Positions 1 to 10,455 of a stretch of DNA of 64,000 nucleotides are shown one piece after another; within the stretch, counting starts at the first letter, position 1, and each line of letters opens with the position of its first letter. Both the position numbers and the translations under genes were made by a program. This DNA comes from Streptomyces aquilus. Lineage in GTDB: Bacteria > Actinomycetota > Actinomycetes > Streptomycetales > Streptomycetaceae. The DNA is taken from assembly GCF_003955715.1 (NCBI RefSeq), contig NZ_CP034463.1:744001-808000 (forward strand). Reading direction: 5' to 3'. Below the pieces are notes generated by a model. It did no database searches. It had not been told where the DNA came from and saw nothing but the letters and a program-made list of their open reading frames with translations.

Positions 1-875
1 TGCCACCGGACGAGCTGCTGACCCACCTGGACGACCTGGTCCTCCACCTCGCCGGCGACCTCCGCCCCGACAACCACTTCCAGCCGACCGGCGAGTCCGG
101 GGCCACGTGCCTGTACACCGTCTACGACCCCGTCTCCCGGCGCTTCACCCTGGCGAGTGCCGGCCATCCCCTGCCACTGGTCATCTCCCCGGACGGCACC
201 AGGACCCCGGTACCCGCCCACCCGGGACCGCCGCTCGGCATCGGTGGTCTGCCGTTCGAGGCCACCGAGCTCGAACTGCCCGAGGGCACCCTGCTCGCTC
301 TCTTCACCGACGGACTGGTGGAGAGCCGCGAGCGCGACGTCGACCAGCGGATCACCGAGCTCCAGCACGCCCTCACCGACGCGACCACCCCGTTGGAGCC
401 GCTGTGCGACACGGTGATGGACGCCATGCTCCCCGATCGCCGCACCGACGACGCCGCCCTGCTGCTCGTTCGCACCCGCGCGCTGGCCCGCCATCACGTC
501 GCCGACTGGCCCGTCGAGCCCGACACCGCGCAGGTGCCGCGCGTCAGGAAGCTCGCTGTCGACCAGGTGGACGCCTGGGGCCTGGAGGAAGCGGCGTTCG
601 TCACCGAACTGGTCGTCAGCGAGCTGGTCACCAATGCCATCCGCTACGGCGAACCGCCGATCAGGCTCCGGCTGATCCGGGACACCTCCCTGATCTGCGA
701 GGTCTCCGACGCCAGCAGCACCGCCCCGCACCTGCGCCGGGCCCGCGCCTTCGACGAGGGCGGCCGGGGCCTGCTGCTCGTCGCCCAGCTCACCCAGGGG
801 TGGGGCACGCGGCACACCACCGAAGGCAAGACCATCTGGTGCGCCCAGACCCTCACCCCGCCCACGCCGCTATGA
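1..875 (+). CDS. SpoIIE-type PP2C phosphatase with C-terminal HATPase domain (5' end outside window)
   Basis: Only the C-terminal 290 residues are present; the frame is open from the first bases and stops at 873-875. The first part is the end of a PP2C/SpoIIE phosphatase domain, with the motifs ASAGHPLPLV and LALFTDGLVESR. The second part is an anti-sigma-factor type ATPase domain: N-box ELVTNAIRYG and G-box GGRGLLLVAQL. In streptomycetes this architecture regulates anti-sigma/anti-anti-sigma switches by dephosphorylating STAS proteins and phosphorylating or binding partners. PAS/GAF sensory domains would be expected upstream but cannot be seen. No partner STAS gene follows; the next gene is convergent. 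Confidence 0.88.
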   Translation, partial: PPDELLTHLDDLVLHLAGDLRPDNHFQPTGESGATCLYTVYDPVSRRFTLASAGHPLPLVISPDGTRTPVPAHPGPPLGIGGLPFEATELELPEGTLLALFTDGLVESRERDVDQRITELQHALTDATTPLEPLCDTVMDAMLPDRRTDDAALLLVRTRALARHHVADWPVEPDTAQVPRVRKLAVDQVDAWGLEEAAFVTELVVSELVTNAIRYGEPPIRLRLIRDTSLICEVSDASSTAPHLRRARAFDEGGRGLLLVAQLTQGWGTRHTTEGKTIWCAQTLTPPTPL

Positions 876-947
876 CACCCGTTCCGTCGAGGAGCACGTG
901 CTCACACCTCTGTGACACACGTACTCGACACGTATGTCGCAGCGGCG

Positions 948-976
948 AGGCCGGCCGGTGGGCAGCCGGCCGGCCT
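948..976. terminator. Hairpin terminator between phosphatase and xlnA
   Basis: An 11-bp perfect stem (aggccggccgg / ccggccggcct) with a 7-nt loop, followed by TTT. It lies between two convergent genes and can serve both. Confidence 0.75.
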
Positions 977-993
977 TTCACATCAGGGGGTCA

Positions 994-3033
<2,040 letters not shown>

Positions 3034-4500
3034 ATGTGGTTGCGCCACCGGTCCACGGTCCCGCTCAGACGCTTACTCGCCGTCCTCTCGCCGCTTCTGC
3101 TGGTGGCCACCTTCCTCGGCGCGCAGCCCGCCAGCGCGGCGACCGTCGATCCCAACGCCACGTATGTGCTGGTCAACCGCAACAGCGGCAAGGCCCTGGA
3201 CGTCTACAACATGGCGACCAACGACGGCGCCCGCATCACCCAGTGGACCAGGAACGACCAGAGCCAGCAGCAGTGGCAGTTCGTCGCCTCCGGGGACGGC
3301 TACTACCGCATCAAGTCCCGTCTCTCGGGCAAGGTGCTGGACCTCTACAACTGGTCCACCGTCAACGGCGGTTCGATCGTCCAGTGGACCGACCTGAACG
3401 CCACCAACCAGCAGTGGCGGCTGGCCGACAGCTCGGACGGCTACGTGCGGCTCATCTCGCGCCACACCAACAAGGCCCTCGAAGTGCAGGGCGCCTCCAC
3501 CGCCGACAGCGCGAACATCGTCCAGTACGACGACTGGGGCGGCACCAACCAGCAGTGGCAGCTCGTGAAGGTCGGCGCCGACACCCCCGGAGCGTGTGAT
3601 CTTCCGTCGTCCTACCGCTGGTCCTCGACGGGCGCGCTGGCGCAGCCCAAGTCCGGGTGGGTCTCGCTCAAGGACTTCACCGTCGCCCCGTACAACGGGA
3701 AGCAACTCGTCTACGCCACGACGCACGACACGGGGACGAAGTGGGGTTCGATGAACTTCAGCCCGTTCACCAACTGGTCGGACATGGCCTCGGCCAGCCA
3801 GAACACGATGTCGTCCGCCACCGTCGCACCCACGCTCTTCTACTTCGCGCCGAAGAACATCTGGGTGCTCACCTATCAGTGGGGCGCGACGGCCTTCTCC
3901 TACCGGACGTCGAGCGACCCCACCAACCCGAACGGCTGGTCATCGCCGCAGGTGCTGTTCTCCGGAAGCATCTCCGGCTCCGGAACGGGCCCCATCGACC
4001 AGACGGTCATCGGTGACGGCACGAACATGTACCTGTTCTTCGCCGGCGACAACGGCAAGATCTACCGCGCCAGCATGCCGATCGGGAACTTCCCGGGCAG
4101 CTTCGGAAGTACCTCCACGGTGGTCATGAGCGACTCGACGAACAACCTGTTCGAAGCCCCGCAGGTCTACAAGTTGCAGGGCCAGAACCGCTACCTCATG
4201 ATCGTCGAGGCGATCGGCTCCCAGGGCCGCTACTTCCGTTCCTTCACGGCCACGAGCCTCAACGGCACGTGGACGCCGCAGGCCGCCACCGAGAGCAACC
4301 CCTTCGCCGGCAAGGCCAACAGCGGCGCCACCTGGACCAACGACATCAGCCACGGTGAACTGATCCGCACCACCGCCGACCAGACCATGACCGTCGACCC
4401 CTGCAACCTCCAACTCCTCTACCAGGGGCGCAGCCCCAACTCGGGCGGCGACTACGGCCTCCTCCCCTACCGTCCGGGTCTGCTGACCCTTCAGCGCTGA
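3034..4500 (+). CDS. abfB: Secreted CBM13-GH62 alpha-L-arabinofuranosidase
   Basis: A 488-residue enzyme that removes arabinose side chains from arabinoxylan outside the cell. A signal peptide (to about residue 35, ending ASA) is followed by an N-terminal ricin-type trefoil with three QQW repeats (about 40-165), then a GH62 five-bladed propeller (about 190-485). GH62 landmarks are [11 protein letters not shown] with the putative catalytic base Asp and [11 protein letters not shown] with the acid Glu. The ATG is preceded by AAGGAGG at good spacing. The order CBM13-GH62 and its divergent pairing with a CBM13 xylanase match the known Streptomyces abfB/xlnA arrangement. The symbol is by analogy. 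Confidence 0.93.
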   Translation: MWLRHRSTVPLRRLLAVLSPLLLVATFLGAQPASAATVDPNATYVLVNRNSGKALDVYNMATNDGARITQWTRNDQSQQQWQFVASGDGYYRIKSRLSGKVLDLYNWSTVNGGSIVQWTDLNATNQQWRLADSSDGYVRLISRHTNKALEVQGASTADSANIVQYDDWGGTNQQWQLVKVGADTPGACDLPSSYRWSSTGALAQPKSGWVSLKDFTVAPYNGKQLVYATTHDTGTKWGSMNFSPFTNWSDMASASQNTMSSATVAPTLFYFAPKNIWVLTYQWGATAFSYRTSSDPTNPNGWSSPQVLFSGSISGSGTGPIDQTVIGDGTNMYLFFAGDNGKIYRASMPIGNFPGSFGSTSTVVMSDSTNNLFEAPQVYKLQGQNRYLMIVEAIGSQGRYFRSFTATSLNGTWTPQAATESNPFAGKANSGATWTNDISHGELIRTTADQTMTVDPCNLQLLYQGRSPNSGGDYGLLPYRPGLLTLQR

Positions 4501-4516
4501 CGGCATGACAAGGACC

Positions 4517-4547
4517 GGGCGGGCTCGACGGAAGACCGAGCCCGCCC
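4517..4547 (+). terminator. Hairpin terminator after GH62 gene
   Basis: An 11-bp perfect stem (gggcgggctcg / cgagcccgccc) with a 9-nt loop, 17 bases after the stop codon. Confidence 0.8.
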
Positions 4548-4642
4548 AGGTCCGACGCCAGGGTCAGGCCTGATGCGTGCGCGCTGTACGCGGCACCGTG
4601 GCAGCATGAGCGGCTTCAGCGAAGCTCGCAGGGAGGCTTGCC

Positions 4643-5359
4643 GTGTCCGACCTCGACAGCCAGGTTCCCTACTGGGATGCCGCCGCGCGCACGAAGACGT
4701 TCACCCACCCGCTCCACCTGCCCTGGCTCGACGGGATCAGCAGGCACGCCGCGATCCTCGACTACGGATGCGGATACGGCCGCATCATGAAGGAGCTCGA
4801 ACGGCACGGCTTCGGCGACCTCACGGGCGTCGACACCTCACCGGAAATGACCAGTCGGGCACGCGCCCTGCACCCCACCCTGCGCTTCGCCACCCTGAAC
4901 GCACCCCCGGCTTCGCCCTGTCCGGACGCAGGCTTCGACGTCGTTCTGCTCTTCGCCGTACTCACATGCATCCCCGGCGATGAAGCCCAGCGCCGGCTGA
5001 TCACCGAGCTGAACCGCGTCCTCAAGCCCGGCGGGATCCTCTACATCAGCGATCTTCTGCTGCAGGACGATGAACGCAACCGCATCCGTTACCACCGCCA
5101 TGCCGCTCGATACGGCAGCTACGGCGTGTTCGAAACCGGCGACGGTGCGGTGTGCCGCCACCATCCCCGCGAGTGGTTCTCCACCCTGCTTGCCAGGTTC
5201 CGCACCCTCGACACCCGGACCATCACGGTGCCCACCATGAACGGTCACGAGTCCACCGGGATCCAGATCCTCGCCCGCAAGCCCGCGAGCCCGCAACGCG
5301 GTGCCGTCAGCCCCGGCGGACCGCGCCCAGCTGGGCCCGGTGCAGGTCCGGGGCGGTGA
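4643..5359 (+). CDS. Class I SAM-dependent methyltransferase
   Basis: A 238-residue soluble protein with a Rossmann methyltransferase fold. Motif I is ILDYGCGYGRI (about residues 38-48), motif II is LTGVDTSPEM, and the post-motif block LNRVLKPGGILYISD is typical of small-molecule or cofactor methyltransferases (Methyltransf_11/25). The GTG start is preceded by GGGAGG at 7 bases. The last 25 residues are Pro/Gly-rich and overlap the 3' end of the convergent LysR gene by 53 bases. No neighbour indicates the substrate. Confidence 0.85.
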   Translation: MSDLDSQVPYWDAAARTKTFTHPLHLPWLDGISRHAAILDYGCGYGRIMKELERHGFGDLTGVDTSPEMTSRARALHPTLRFATLNAPPASPCPDAGFDVVLLFAVLTCIPGDEAQRRLITELNRVLKPGGILYISDLLLQDDERNRIRYHRHAARYGSYGVFETGDGAVCRHHPREWFSTLLARFRTLDTRTITVPTMNGHESTGIQILARKPASPQRGAVSPGGPRPAGPGAGPGR

Positions 5360-6260
5360 AGCGCTGGGCCACCGTGCGCAGCACGCGGGCCATCGCCTGG
5401 GCGGGTGGGGTGGCGGGGCGGGCCGCGGCGCGGGCGAGGAGGATGCGGCGGGTGGGAGCCGGGACGTCGGAGGCGAACGGCAGGAGGCGTACGTCGCTGC
5501 GTCGGCTGGTGAGCGCCAGGCGGGGTGCGAGCGCGATGCCGAGTCCGGCGGCGACCATGGCCTGCGCCTCCTGGTAGTCGTGCGAGGAGTAGGCGATGCG
5601 TGGTTCGAACCCCGCCTGGCGGCAGCTGCGGCGCAGGACGTCGGCGACGGGGTGGTTGTCGGCACGGATGATCCACTCCTGGTCGGCGAGGTCGCCGAGC
5701 CGCACGGAGGGACGGGTGCGCAGGGGTGAGTCGGCGGGGACGACCAGCACCGTGGGGTCGTCCAGCAGGTGGGTCAGGGCGAGCGCCGGATCGTCGAGGC
5801 GGTTCCACTCGTAGTCCCAGAGCAGCCCTTGGTCCACCTCCCCGGTGTGCAGCATCTCCCTGAGCTCCGCGAGGACTCCGGCACGCACCTCGATGCGGAT
5901 GCCGGCGTGGCGCCGTCGGAAACGTGTGAGCGCCAGCGGCAGCAGCGAGGCGCTCGCCGTGGGGAAGGAACCGAGGCGCAAGCTGCCCTGGTCGAGGGCG
6001 GTGAAGGAGTCCAGGTCGGCCTGGGCGGCCCGGAGTTCACGGCGGATGGCCTGACCGCGTTCGGCCAGCGCGGCGCCCGCCGGGGTGGGGCGGATACCAC
6101 GGGGCAGCCGCTCGATGAGGGGCTGCCCCGCCTCCTGTTCCAGCAGGGACATCTGCTGGGAGGCCGCGGAGGTCGTCATGCCGAGGGCCTCCGCCGCGGC
6201 CGTGAGCGACCCGCGTTCGGTGGCCTCGGTGAGCAGCAGCAGACGGCGCACATTGAGCAT
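5307..6260 (-). CDS. LysR-family transcriptional regulator
   Basis: A 317-residue regulator: winged HTH at the N-terminus (LTAAAEALGMTTSAASQQMSLLE) and a LysR substrate-binding domain from about residue 85. The start MLNVRRLLLL at 6260 fits family N-termini; the frame extends upstream to 6383 but would read through the operator. It is divergent from the PrpF-family gene and the shared gap holds a perfect TTTAGC-N3-GCTAAA palindrome 10 bases from the start. It probably controls itself and the PrpF/transporter pair, with an organic acid as effector. Confidence 0.88.
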   Translation of the reverse strand: MLNVRRLLLLTEATERGSLTAAAEALGMTTSAASQQMSLLEQEAGQPLIERLPRGIRPTPAGAALAERGQAIRRELRAAQADLDSFTALDQGSLRLGSFPTASASLLPLALTRFRRRHAGIRIEVRAGVLAELREMLHTGEVDQGLLWDYEWNRLDDPALALTHLLDDPTVLVVPADSPLRTRPSVRLGDLADQEWIIRADNHPVADVLRRSCRQAGFEPRIAYSSHDYQEAQAMVAAGLGIALAPRLALTSRRSDVRLLPFASDVPAPTRRILLARAAARPATPPAQAMARVLRTVAQRFTAPDLHRAQLGAVRRG

Positions 6261-6269
6261 GCCGCTGAC

Positions 6270-6284
6270 TTTAGCCGAGCTAAA
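6270..6284. promoter_or_regulatory. LysR operator candidate, TTTAGC-N3-GCTAAA
   Basis: A 15-bp interrupted palindrome (6-bp arms, CGA centre) containing the T-N11-A core expected of LysR boxes. It is located 10 bases upstream of the lysR start and 147 bases upstream of the divergent PrpF-family gene. Confidence 0.7.
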
Positions 6285-6430
6285 CCCAGGTGAAGCGAAC
6301 TGCGATTGTTCCGAAGTCACACCTCTGCGAAGGTCTGCGCAATCGCCGAGCGGTTCACCGGCCCGCAATGCGCCCGTAACCACCGCCTCGGCCCTTCCCT
6401 ACCTCCGTTGATCCAGGAAGAGCCTCAGAC

Positions 6431-7549
6431 GTGCACATTCCCGCGACCCTGGTACGTGGCGGCACCAGCAAGTGCTGGCTGTTCAACCAGGTCGATGTCC
6501 CCGCCGACCGCGGCGACCTCGAAAGGCTGCTGGTCGCCGCGTACGGCGCCACCGATCCGGTAGAGCTGGACGGGGTGGGCGGGGCGACCCCCACCACCTC
6601 GAAGGCGGCCGTCGTCAGCGCCTCGCCCCGGCCCGGCATCGACGTCGACTATCTCTTCGCCCAAGTCGGCATCGGCACAGGCTCGGTGGAGTGGACGAGC
6701 AACTGCGGCAACTGCGCCACCGGTGTCGCCCTGTACGCGGTGGCCAAGGGGCTGGTTCCGGTCACCGGCGACCGGACGCGCGTGGTGATGCGCAACATCA
6801 ACACCGGCGCGATCCTCGAAGGGATCGTCGACACCCAGGGCGGTGTGGTGCGCCACTTCGGCCGCCAGACGGTACCCGGCACCCGGGCCGGCGGGGTCGC
6901 GGTCGGCCTCACCTTCCGCGACCCCGCCGGCGACTCCGGCCGACTGCTCCCCACCGGCCGGGCCGCGCAGGACCTGCGGGTCGGCGCCGCCAAGCCGCTC
7001 CGCGTGAGCATGGTGGCCGCGGGCGCTCCGGTCGTCCTCGTCGACGCCGCCAGTGCGGGGCGCACCGGCGCCGAGTCCGAGGAGCGGATGCGCGCGGACG
7101 TCCCCTGGCTGCGCGGCGTCCGTCATGCCGCCGCGCCGCTGATGGGGCTGCTCCGGCCGGGCGAGGAACCGGGCGACGCGGTGCCCAAGGTGGGCCTGGT
7201 CGGCCCGCCGGTGCCGTACACCACGCCTCTCGGGGAACGGGTGGCGGCCGAGGACTACGACGTGTCGGTGCGGATGCTCTCCATGAACGCCCCGCACCCC
7301 GCCATCGGACTGACCTCGGCCGTAGCCGTCGCGGCGGCCGGGCTGCTGGAGGGGTCCGTGGTCGCCCTCATCACGGGCGGCCCGAGGGACGAGTGGCTGC
7401 GCCTCGGCACGCCCGCCGGTGTCGTCGCGGTCCGCTGCACCGACGTGCGGGACGGCCTGCCGCACCGGGTCACCGTGCAGCGCGCGGCCCGGCTGCTCGC
7501 CGACGCCCGGATCTACGTACCGGAGGGAGGCCAACCGCAGGCCGCCTGA
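6431..7549 (+). CDS. PrpF-family isomerase/tautomerase (aconitate or oxalomesaconate type)
   Basis: A 372-residue PrpF-family protein with the two-lobed diaminopimelate-epimerase-like fold. Visible landmarks are the N-terminal LVRGGTSK (RGGTSKG-type motif), NCGNCATGVALYA in the middle and SMNAPHPAIGLTSAVAVA near the end. Family members shift double bonds in methylaconitate (propionate catabolism) or 4-oxalomesaconate (gallate pathway). No 2-methylcitrate or gallate gene is adjacent, so the substrate is open; the downstream C4-dicarboxylate/malonate-type transporter suggests an imported polycarboxylate. The GTG start is preceded by AGGAAG about 12 bases upstream, and control by the divergent LysR is likely. 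Confidence 0.86.
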   Translation: MHIPATLVRGGTSKCWLFNQVDVPADRGDLERLLVAAYGATDPVELDGVGGATPTTSKAAVVSASPRPGIDVDYLFAQVGIGTGSVEWTSNCGNCATGVALYAVAKGLVPVTGDRTRVVMRNINTGAILEGIVDTQGGVVRHFGRQTVPGTRAGGVAVGLTFRDPAGDSGRLLPTGRAAQDLRVGAAKPLRVSMVAAGAPVVLVDAASAGRTGAESEERMRADVPWLRGVRHAAAPLMGLLRPGEEPGDAVPKVGLVGPPVPYTTPLGERVAAEDYDVSVRMLSMNAPHPAIGLTSAVAVAAAGLLEGSVVALITGGPRDEWLRLGTPAGVVAVRCTDVRDGLPHRVTVQRAARLLADARIYVPEGGQPQAA

Positions 7550-7669
7550 GCCGCGACGCGGCTCAGGCGACGCATCTCACCACGGTCACGCCGGCTCCCC
7601 GCCGTCCGCACCGCGATACCCTCGCGCCCTCGGGGCGCGCCTCCCGTCCCCACCGCACCAAGGACAAAG

Positions 7670-8923
7670 ATGTCTGTTGAAGTGATCTCCATAGGCGCCC
7701 TGTTGGTGATGTTCGTGGTCGGCACCGCGCTGCCGATCAACCTGGGCATCCTCGCCTTCGTCGCCACCTTCGCGGTCGGGACCGCCTCGCTCGGCCTCAC
7801 CGAGGACGAGATCTTCGAGGGGTTCCCGGCGAAGCTCTTCGTCACCATCGTCGGCGTCACCTACCTGTTCTCCGTCGCCCGCCGCAACGGCACCATCGAC
7901 TGGCTCGTCGCCGCCGGGGTCAGGCTGGTGCGCGGCAAGGTCGAGCTCATCCCCTGGGTGCTGTTCCTGGTGGCCGCCCTGCTGACGGCGTTCGGTACGT
8001 TCACCCCGGCCGCGGTCGCGATCCTCGCGCCGATCGGCATGAACTTCGCCTACCGCTACAAGCTCAACCCGCTCGTCGTCGGCATGATGGTGATCAGCGG
8101 CGGGCACGCGGGCGCGTTCTCCCCGCTGGCCGTCTCCGGTGCGCTGGTGCTCGGTCTCGTCGACAAGACCGAGGTGCACGTCTCGGCGGTGACCCTGTTC
8201 AGCGCCAGCTTCGTGATCAACCTGGTGCTCGCGGTCCTCACGTACGTCCTGCTCGCAAGGCGTCCCGCCCCGCTGGCCGAAGGCGCCGCGGAAGCGGCCG
8301 ACGACGAGGACCTCGCCGTCTCCGGCAGGCCCGACTGGCGGCAGTGGCTCACCCTCGCCTCCCTGGTGGCCCTCGTCGTCGGCGCGCTCGGCTTCCACCT
8401 GGAGATCGGTTTCCTGGCGCTGGCCGCGGGCTCTCTGCTGGCGCTGGTGGACATGAAGCGGCAGGAGAAGGCCGTGGACGGCGTCAGCTGGTCCACCCTG
8501 TTGCTGGTCGCGGGCATGATGACGTACATCGCGATGCTGGAGAAGGCCGGCATCATCGAGGAGATCTCCGAGCACGCCGCCGACCTGGGCGCCCCGCTCG
8601 TCGTCGCCCTGCTGCTGTGCTTCACCGTGGCCATCACCTCCGCCTTCGCCTCCTCCACCGCGATCCTCACCGCGATCATCCCGCTCGCCGTTCCCCTGCT
8701 GCTGTCCAGCCATCTCAGCGCCGCGGGCCTGATCGCCGCGCTCGCCGTCTCCACGACGATCGTCGACACCTCTCCCTTCTCTACCAACGGAGCGCTGGTC
8801 CTCAGCAACGCCCGCGGCGTGGACACCCGCCGCTTCTACCGCCAGGTCATCGGCTACACGAGCGGCATCGTCGCCTTCGGCCCCGTCATCGCCTGGGGCG
8901 CGCTGGTCCTGCCCTGGTCGTAG
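7670..8923 (+). CDS. MatC/ArsB-like dicarboxylate transporter
   Basis: A 417-residue integral membrane protein with about 10-12 hydrophobic helices and a charged mid loop (around residues 205-220). The N-terminal GTALPINLGILAFVATFAVG and the paired re-entrant regions (AFGTFTPAAVAILAPIG; ITSAFASSTAILTAIIPLAVPL) resemble the MatC-type and ion-transporter superfamily that carries malonate or other dicarboxylates. It follows the PrpF-family gene by 120 bases in the same direction, so it is probably co-regulated and supplies that enzyme's substrate. The ATG is preceded by AAGGAC. Confidence 0.83.
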   Translation: MSVEVISIGALLVMFVVGTALPINLGILAFVATFAVGTASLGLTEDEIFEGFPAKLFVTIVGVTYLFSVARRNGTIDWLVAAGVRLVRGKVELIPWVLFLVAALLTAFGTFTPAAVAILAPIGMNFAYRYKLNPLVVGMMVISGGHAGAFSPLAVSGALVLGLVDKTEVHVSAVTLFSASFVINLVLAVLTYVLLARRPAPLAEGAAEAADDEDLAVSGRPDWRQWLTLASLVALVVGALGFHLEIGFLALAAGSLLALVDMKRQEKAVDGVSWSTLLLVAGMMTYIAMLEKAGIIEEISEHAADLGAPLVVALLLCFTVAITSAFASSTAILTAIIPLAVPLLLSSHLSAAGLIAALAVSTTIVDTSPFSTNGALVLSNARGVDTRRFYRQVIGYTSGIVAFGPVIAWGALVLPWS

Positions 8924-8948
8924 CTCACGTACCGACCGGCAATGCGGA

Positions 8949-8973
8949 GGGCGCCGCACCACGTACGGCGCCC
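8949..8973 (+). terminator. Hairpin terminator after transporter
   Basis: An 8-bp stem (gggcgccg / cggcgccc) with a 9-nt loop, 26 bases after the stop codon. Confidence 0.6.
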
Positions 8974-8989
8974 CCGCCGAACTCGGCGC

Positions 8990-9161
8990 GGCGACGCGCT
9001 CATCAGCCCCTCCGTCACCCGGCGGCTGATCACCGAGTTCGCCGACCGCCCCGGACCACACGCGCCGGCCCGACCGCCGCCTCGACGCCCGGGACCGCTC
9101 CCAAGTCGTCGTCATGGCCTACGAGTACGGCATGGTCACTCCCGGTCGGCTCACGGACTGA
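8990..9161 (+). pseudogene. Remnant of a LuxR/NarL-type response regulator
   Basis: No intact frame is present. A first block reads GDALISPSVTRRLITEFADR, the linker typical just before the HTH of NarL-type regulators. After a frame change it reads RLDARDRSQVVVMAYEYGMV and stops at 9159-9161, which is the typical last helix and tail of the same family. The receiver domain and the whole central LuxR helix-turn-helix between the two blocks are missing. It is best read as the tail of a deleted regulator gene with an internal deletion and frameshift. The rest of the 8924-9323 gap holds only terminators. Confidence 0.7.
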
Positions 9162-9193
9162 CCCCGGGAGGGGCGCGGCGAACGAGATGGGGG

Positions 9194-9237
9194 CGCGGCC
9201 CCGGCTCGCTGGGGGGAAGGTACGAGCCGGGGTCGCG
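9194..9237 (-). terminator. Hairpin terminator after GH6 gene
   Basis: A 10-bp perfect core stem (ccccggctcg / cgagccgggg, 9199-9208 and 9223-9232), extended by a few pairs with one mismatch. It lies about 90 bases past the GH6 stop codon. Confidence 0.55.
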
Positions 9238-9323
9238 CGGCGCGGTGAACAGCGGTGCGGCCGAGCGGGTTTGTGCGGTGCGGTGCGAGGCCGGAAGCGC
9301 GCGCCGGCGTCGCTCCGGCGGGA

Positions 9324-10289
9324 TCAGTAACCGTAGATCATCTTGTAGGCCGCCTCGGGGAGGAAGTCCCCGGCCCTGGAGCCGGCGCCGATGCCGCAGT
9401 TGCCGTCCGACTCCCCCGGGGTCTTGATCCACAGCAGCATCTCGGCGCCTCCGCCCATCCGGGTGGGCGTGCCGATGCGGCGGCCGGAGGGGTTGCACCA
9501 CTGGCCGTTGGAGCCGTTGGCGTTGCGGCTGGTGTCCACGACGAAGGGCTTGGTGTAGCCGTAGCGGGCGCTGAGTTCACGGTTGACGGCGTCGCCGAAG
9601 GCGGTGTTCTCGGCGGTCGTGAAGTAGTTGGAGACGTTGAGCGAGAAGCCGTGGGCCTGGCGGAGGCCGGCCTCGTGGAGGCGCCGGGCCATGGTCGCCG
9701 CGTTGGTCCAGGCGGGGTTGCCGGCGTCCATGTAGACCCAGGTGTTGGGGGCCTGGCGGCTGAACTCGCCGAGGGCGCCGGTGAGCATGGCCTCGCGTTC
9801 GTCGATCTGGGCCTGGTTCATGCAGCCGTAGTCCCCGAGGGAGTCCGGTTCCAGGATGACGACGGCCGGGCGGCTGCCGATCCCTCCGGCGAACTGGGCG
9901 ATCCAGCTGGCGTAGGCGGACGGCGAGGAGGCGCCGCCGGCGGAGTGTCCGCCGCAGTAGTCGCGGTTGTAGACGTTGTAGGCGACGAGGATCGGCAGCT
10001 TGTCGGCCTGGTCCGCGGCTCCGACGTAGGCCCCGGTGGCGGTTCCGATGGTGCCGCTCCAGGAGCCGAACCAGCGGGCCATCGGGGTGTTGGCGATGGC
10101 CGAGTTGATCGCGGGGGCCCGGCCGTCGCCGGGGTTGGCGGCCACCCATCGCTTCGCCGTGGAGTTGGGGTCCACGTGGAACCCGCTCGTCATGGTGGTG
10201 GGGTCGGCCGCCTGAGCGGACGGTGCGGCGGCGAGCGCCAGCGGCAGGGCGCAGAGCGCTGCCGCCAGGGTGCGGAGTCTGCGGCTCAT
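9324..10289 (-). CDS. Secreted GH6 endo-beta-1,4-glucanase
   Basis: A 321-residue secreted cellulase made of a signal peptide (about 1-27, ending AQA) and a single GH6 catalytic domain. Landmarks are VAYNVYNRDYCGGHS with the catalytic Asp region, VVILEPDSLGDYGC, VYMDAGNPAW and the C-terminal WIKTPGESDGNCG. The short length and open-cleft type sequence fit an endoglucanase rather than a cellobiohydrolase. Unlike most Streptomyces homologues it has no CBM2, so it probably acts on soluble or accessible glucan. A perfect CebR-type box lies 38 bases upstream of the start codon. Confidence 0.92.
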   Translation of the reverse strand: MSRRLRTLAAALCALPLALAAAPSAQAADPTTMTSGFHVDPNSTAKRWVAANPGDGRAPAINSAIANTPMARWFGSWSGTIGTATGAYVGAADQADKLPILVAYNVYNRDYCGGHSAGGASSPSAYASWIAQFAGGIGSRPAVVILEPDSLGDYGCMNQAQIDEREAMLTGALGEFSRQAPNTWVYMDAGNPAWTNAATMARRLHEAGLRQAHGFSLNVSNYFTTAENTAFGDAVNRELSARYGYTKPFVVDTSRNANGSNGQWCNPSGRRIGTPTRMGGGAEMLLWIKTPGESDGNCGIGAGSRAGDFLPEAAYKMIYGY

Positions 10290-10326
10290 CTCAGGACCTC
10301 GGTTTCCTGGCAGGGAATGTCGGGGC

Positions 10327-10355
10327 TGGGAGCGCTCCCACTGGAAGCGGTCCCA
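10327..10355. promoter_or_regulatory. CebR-type box plus imperfect second box upstream of GH6
   Basis: TGGGAGCGCTCCCA (10327-10340) is a perfect 14-bp palindrome identical to the known binding site of the cellobiose-responsive LacI-family repressor CebR. One base later, TGGAAGCGGTCCCA (10342-10355) is a degenerate second copy. Both lie between the GH6 start and the divergent LacI gene. Confidence 0.85.
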
Positions 10356-10431
10356 ATCGTGGAGTCGGCTGGTTCAACTGTCAATGGCTGTGGCGGAGTT
10401 GGACGAAACGGAGTGATGCGGCGGCTAATAC

Positions 10432-10445
10432 TGGAAGCGCTACCA
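10432..10445. promoter_or_regulatory. LacI-type half-conserved operator before lacI gene
   Basis: TGGAAGCGCTACCA, a near palindrome around the GCGC/AGCGCT centre typical of LacI-family operators, 10 bases before the GTG at 10456. It is a candidate autoregulatory site for the neighbouring LacI protein. Confidence 0.65.
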
Positions 10446-10455
10446 GTGCCCAGAC

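Noticed and set aside
7586..9115. A 509-residue minus-strand open frame opposite the transporter
   Set aside because: Low-complexity Gly/Asp/Arg-rich translation with no motif; the + strand has obvious membrane helices.
8942..9427. Open frame covering the whole regulator remnant
   Set aside because: Only part of the frame resembles the family; after the frame change it is noise, so the region is listed as a pseudogene rather than a gene.
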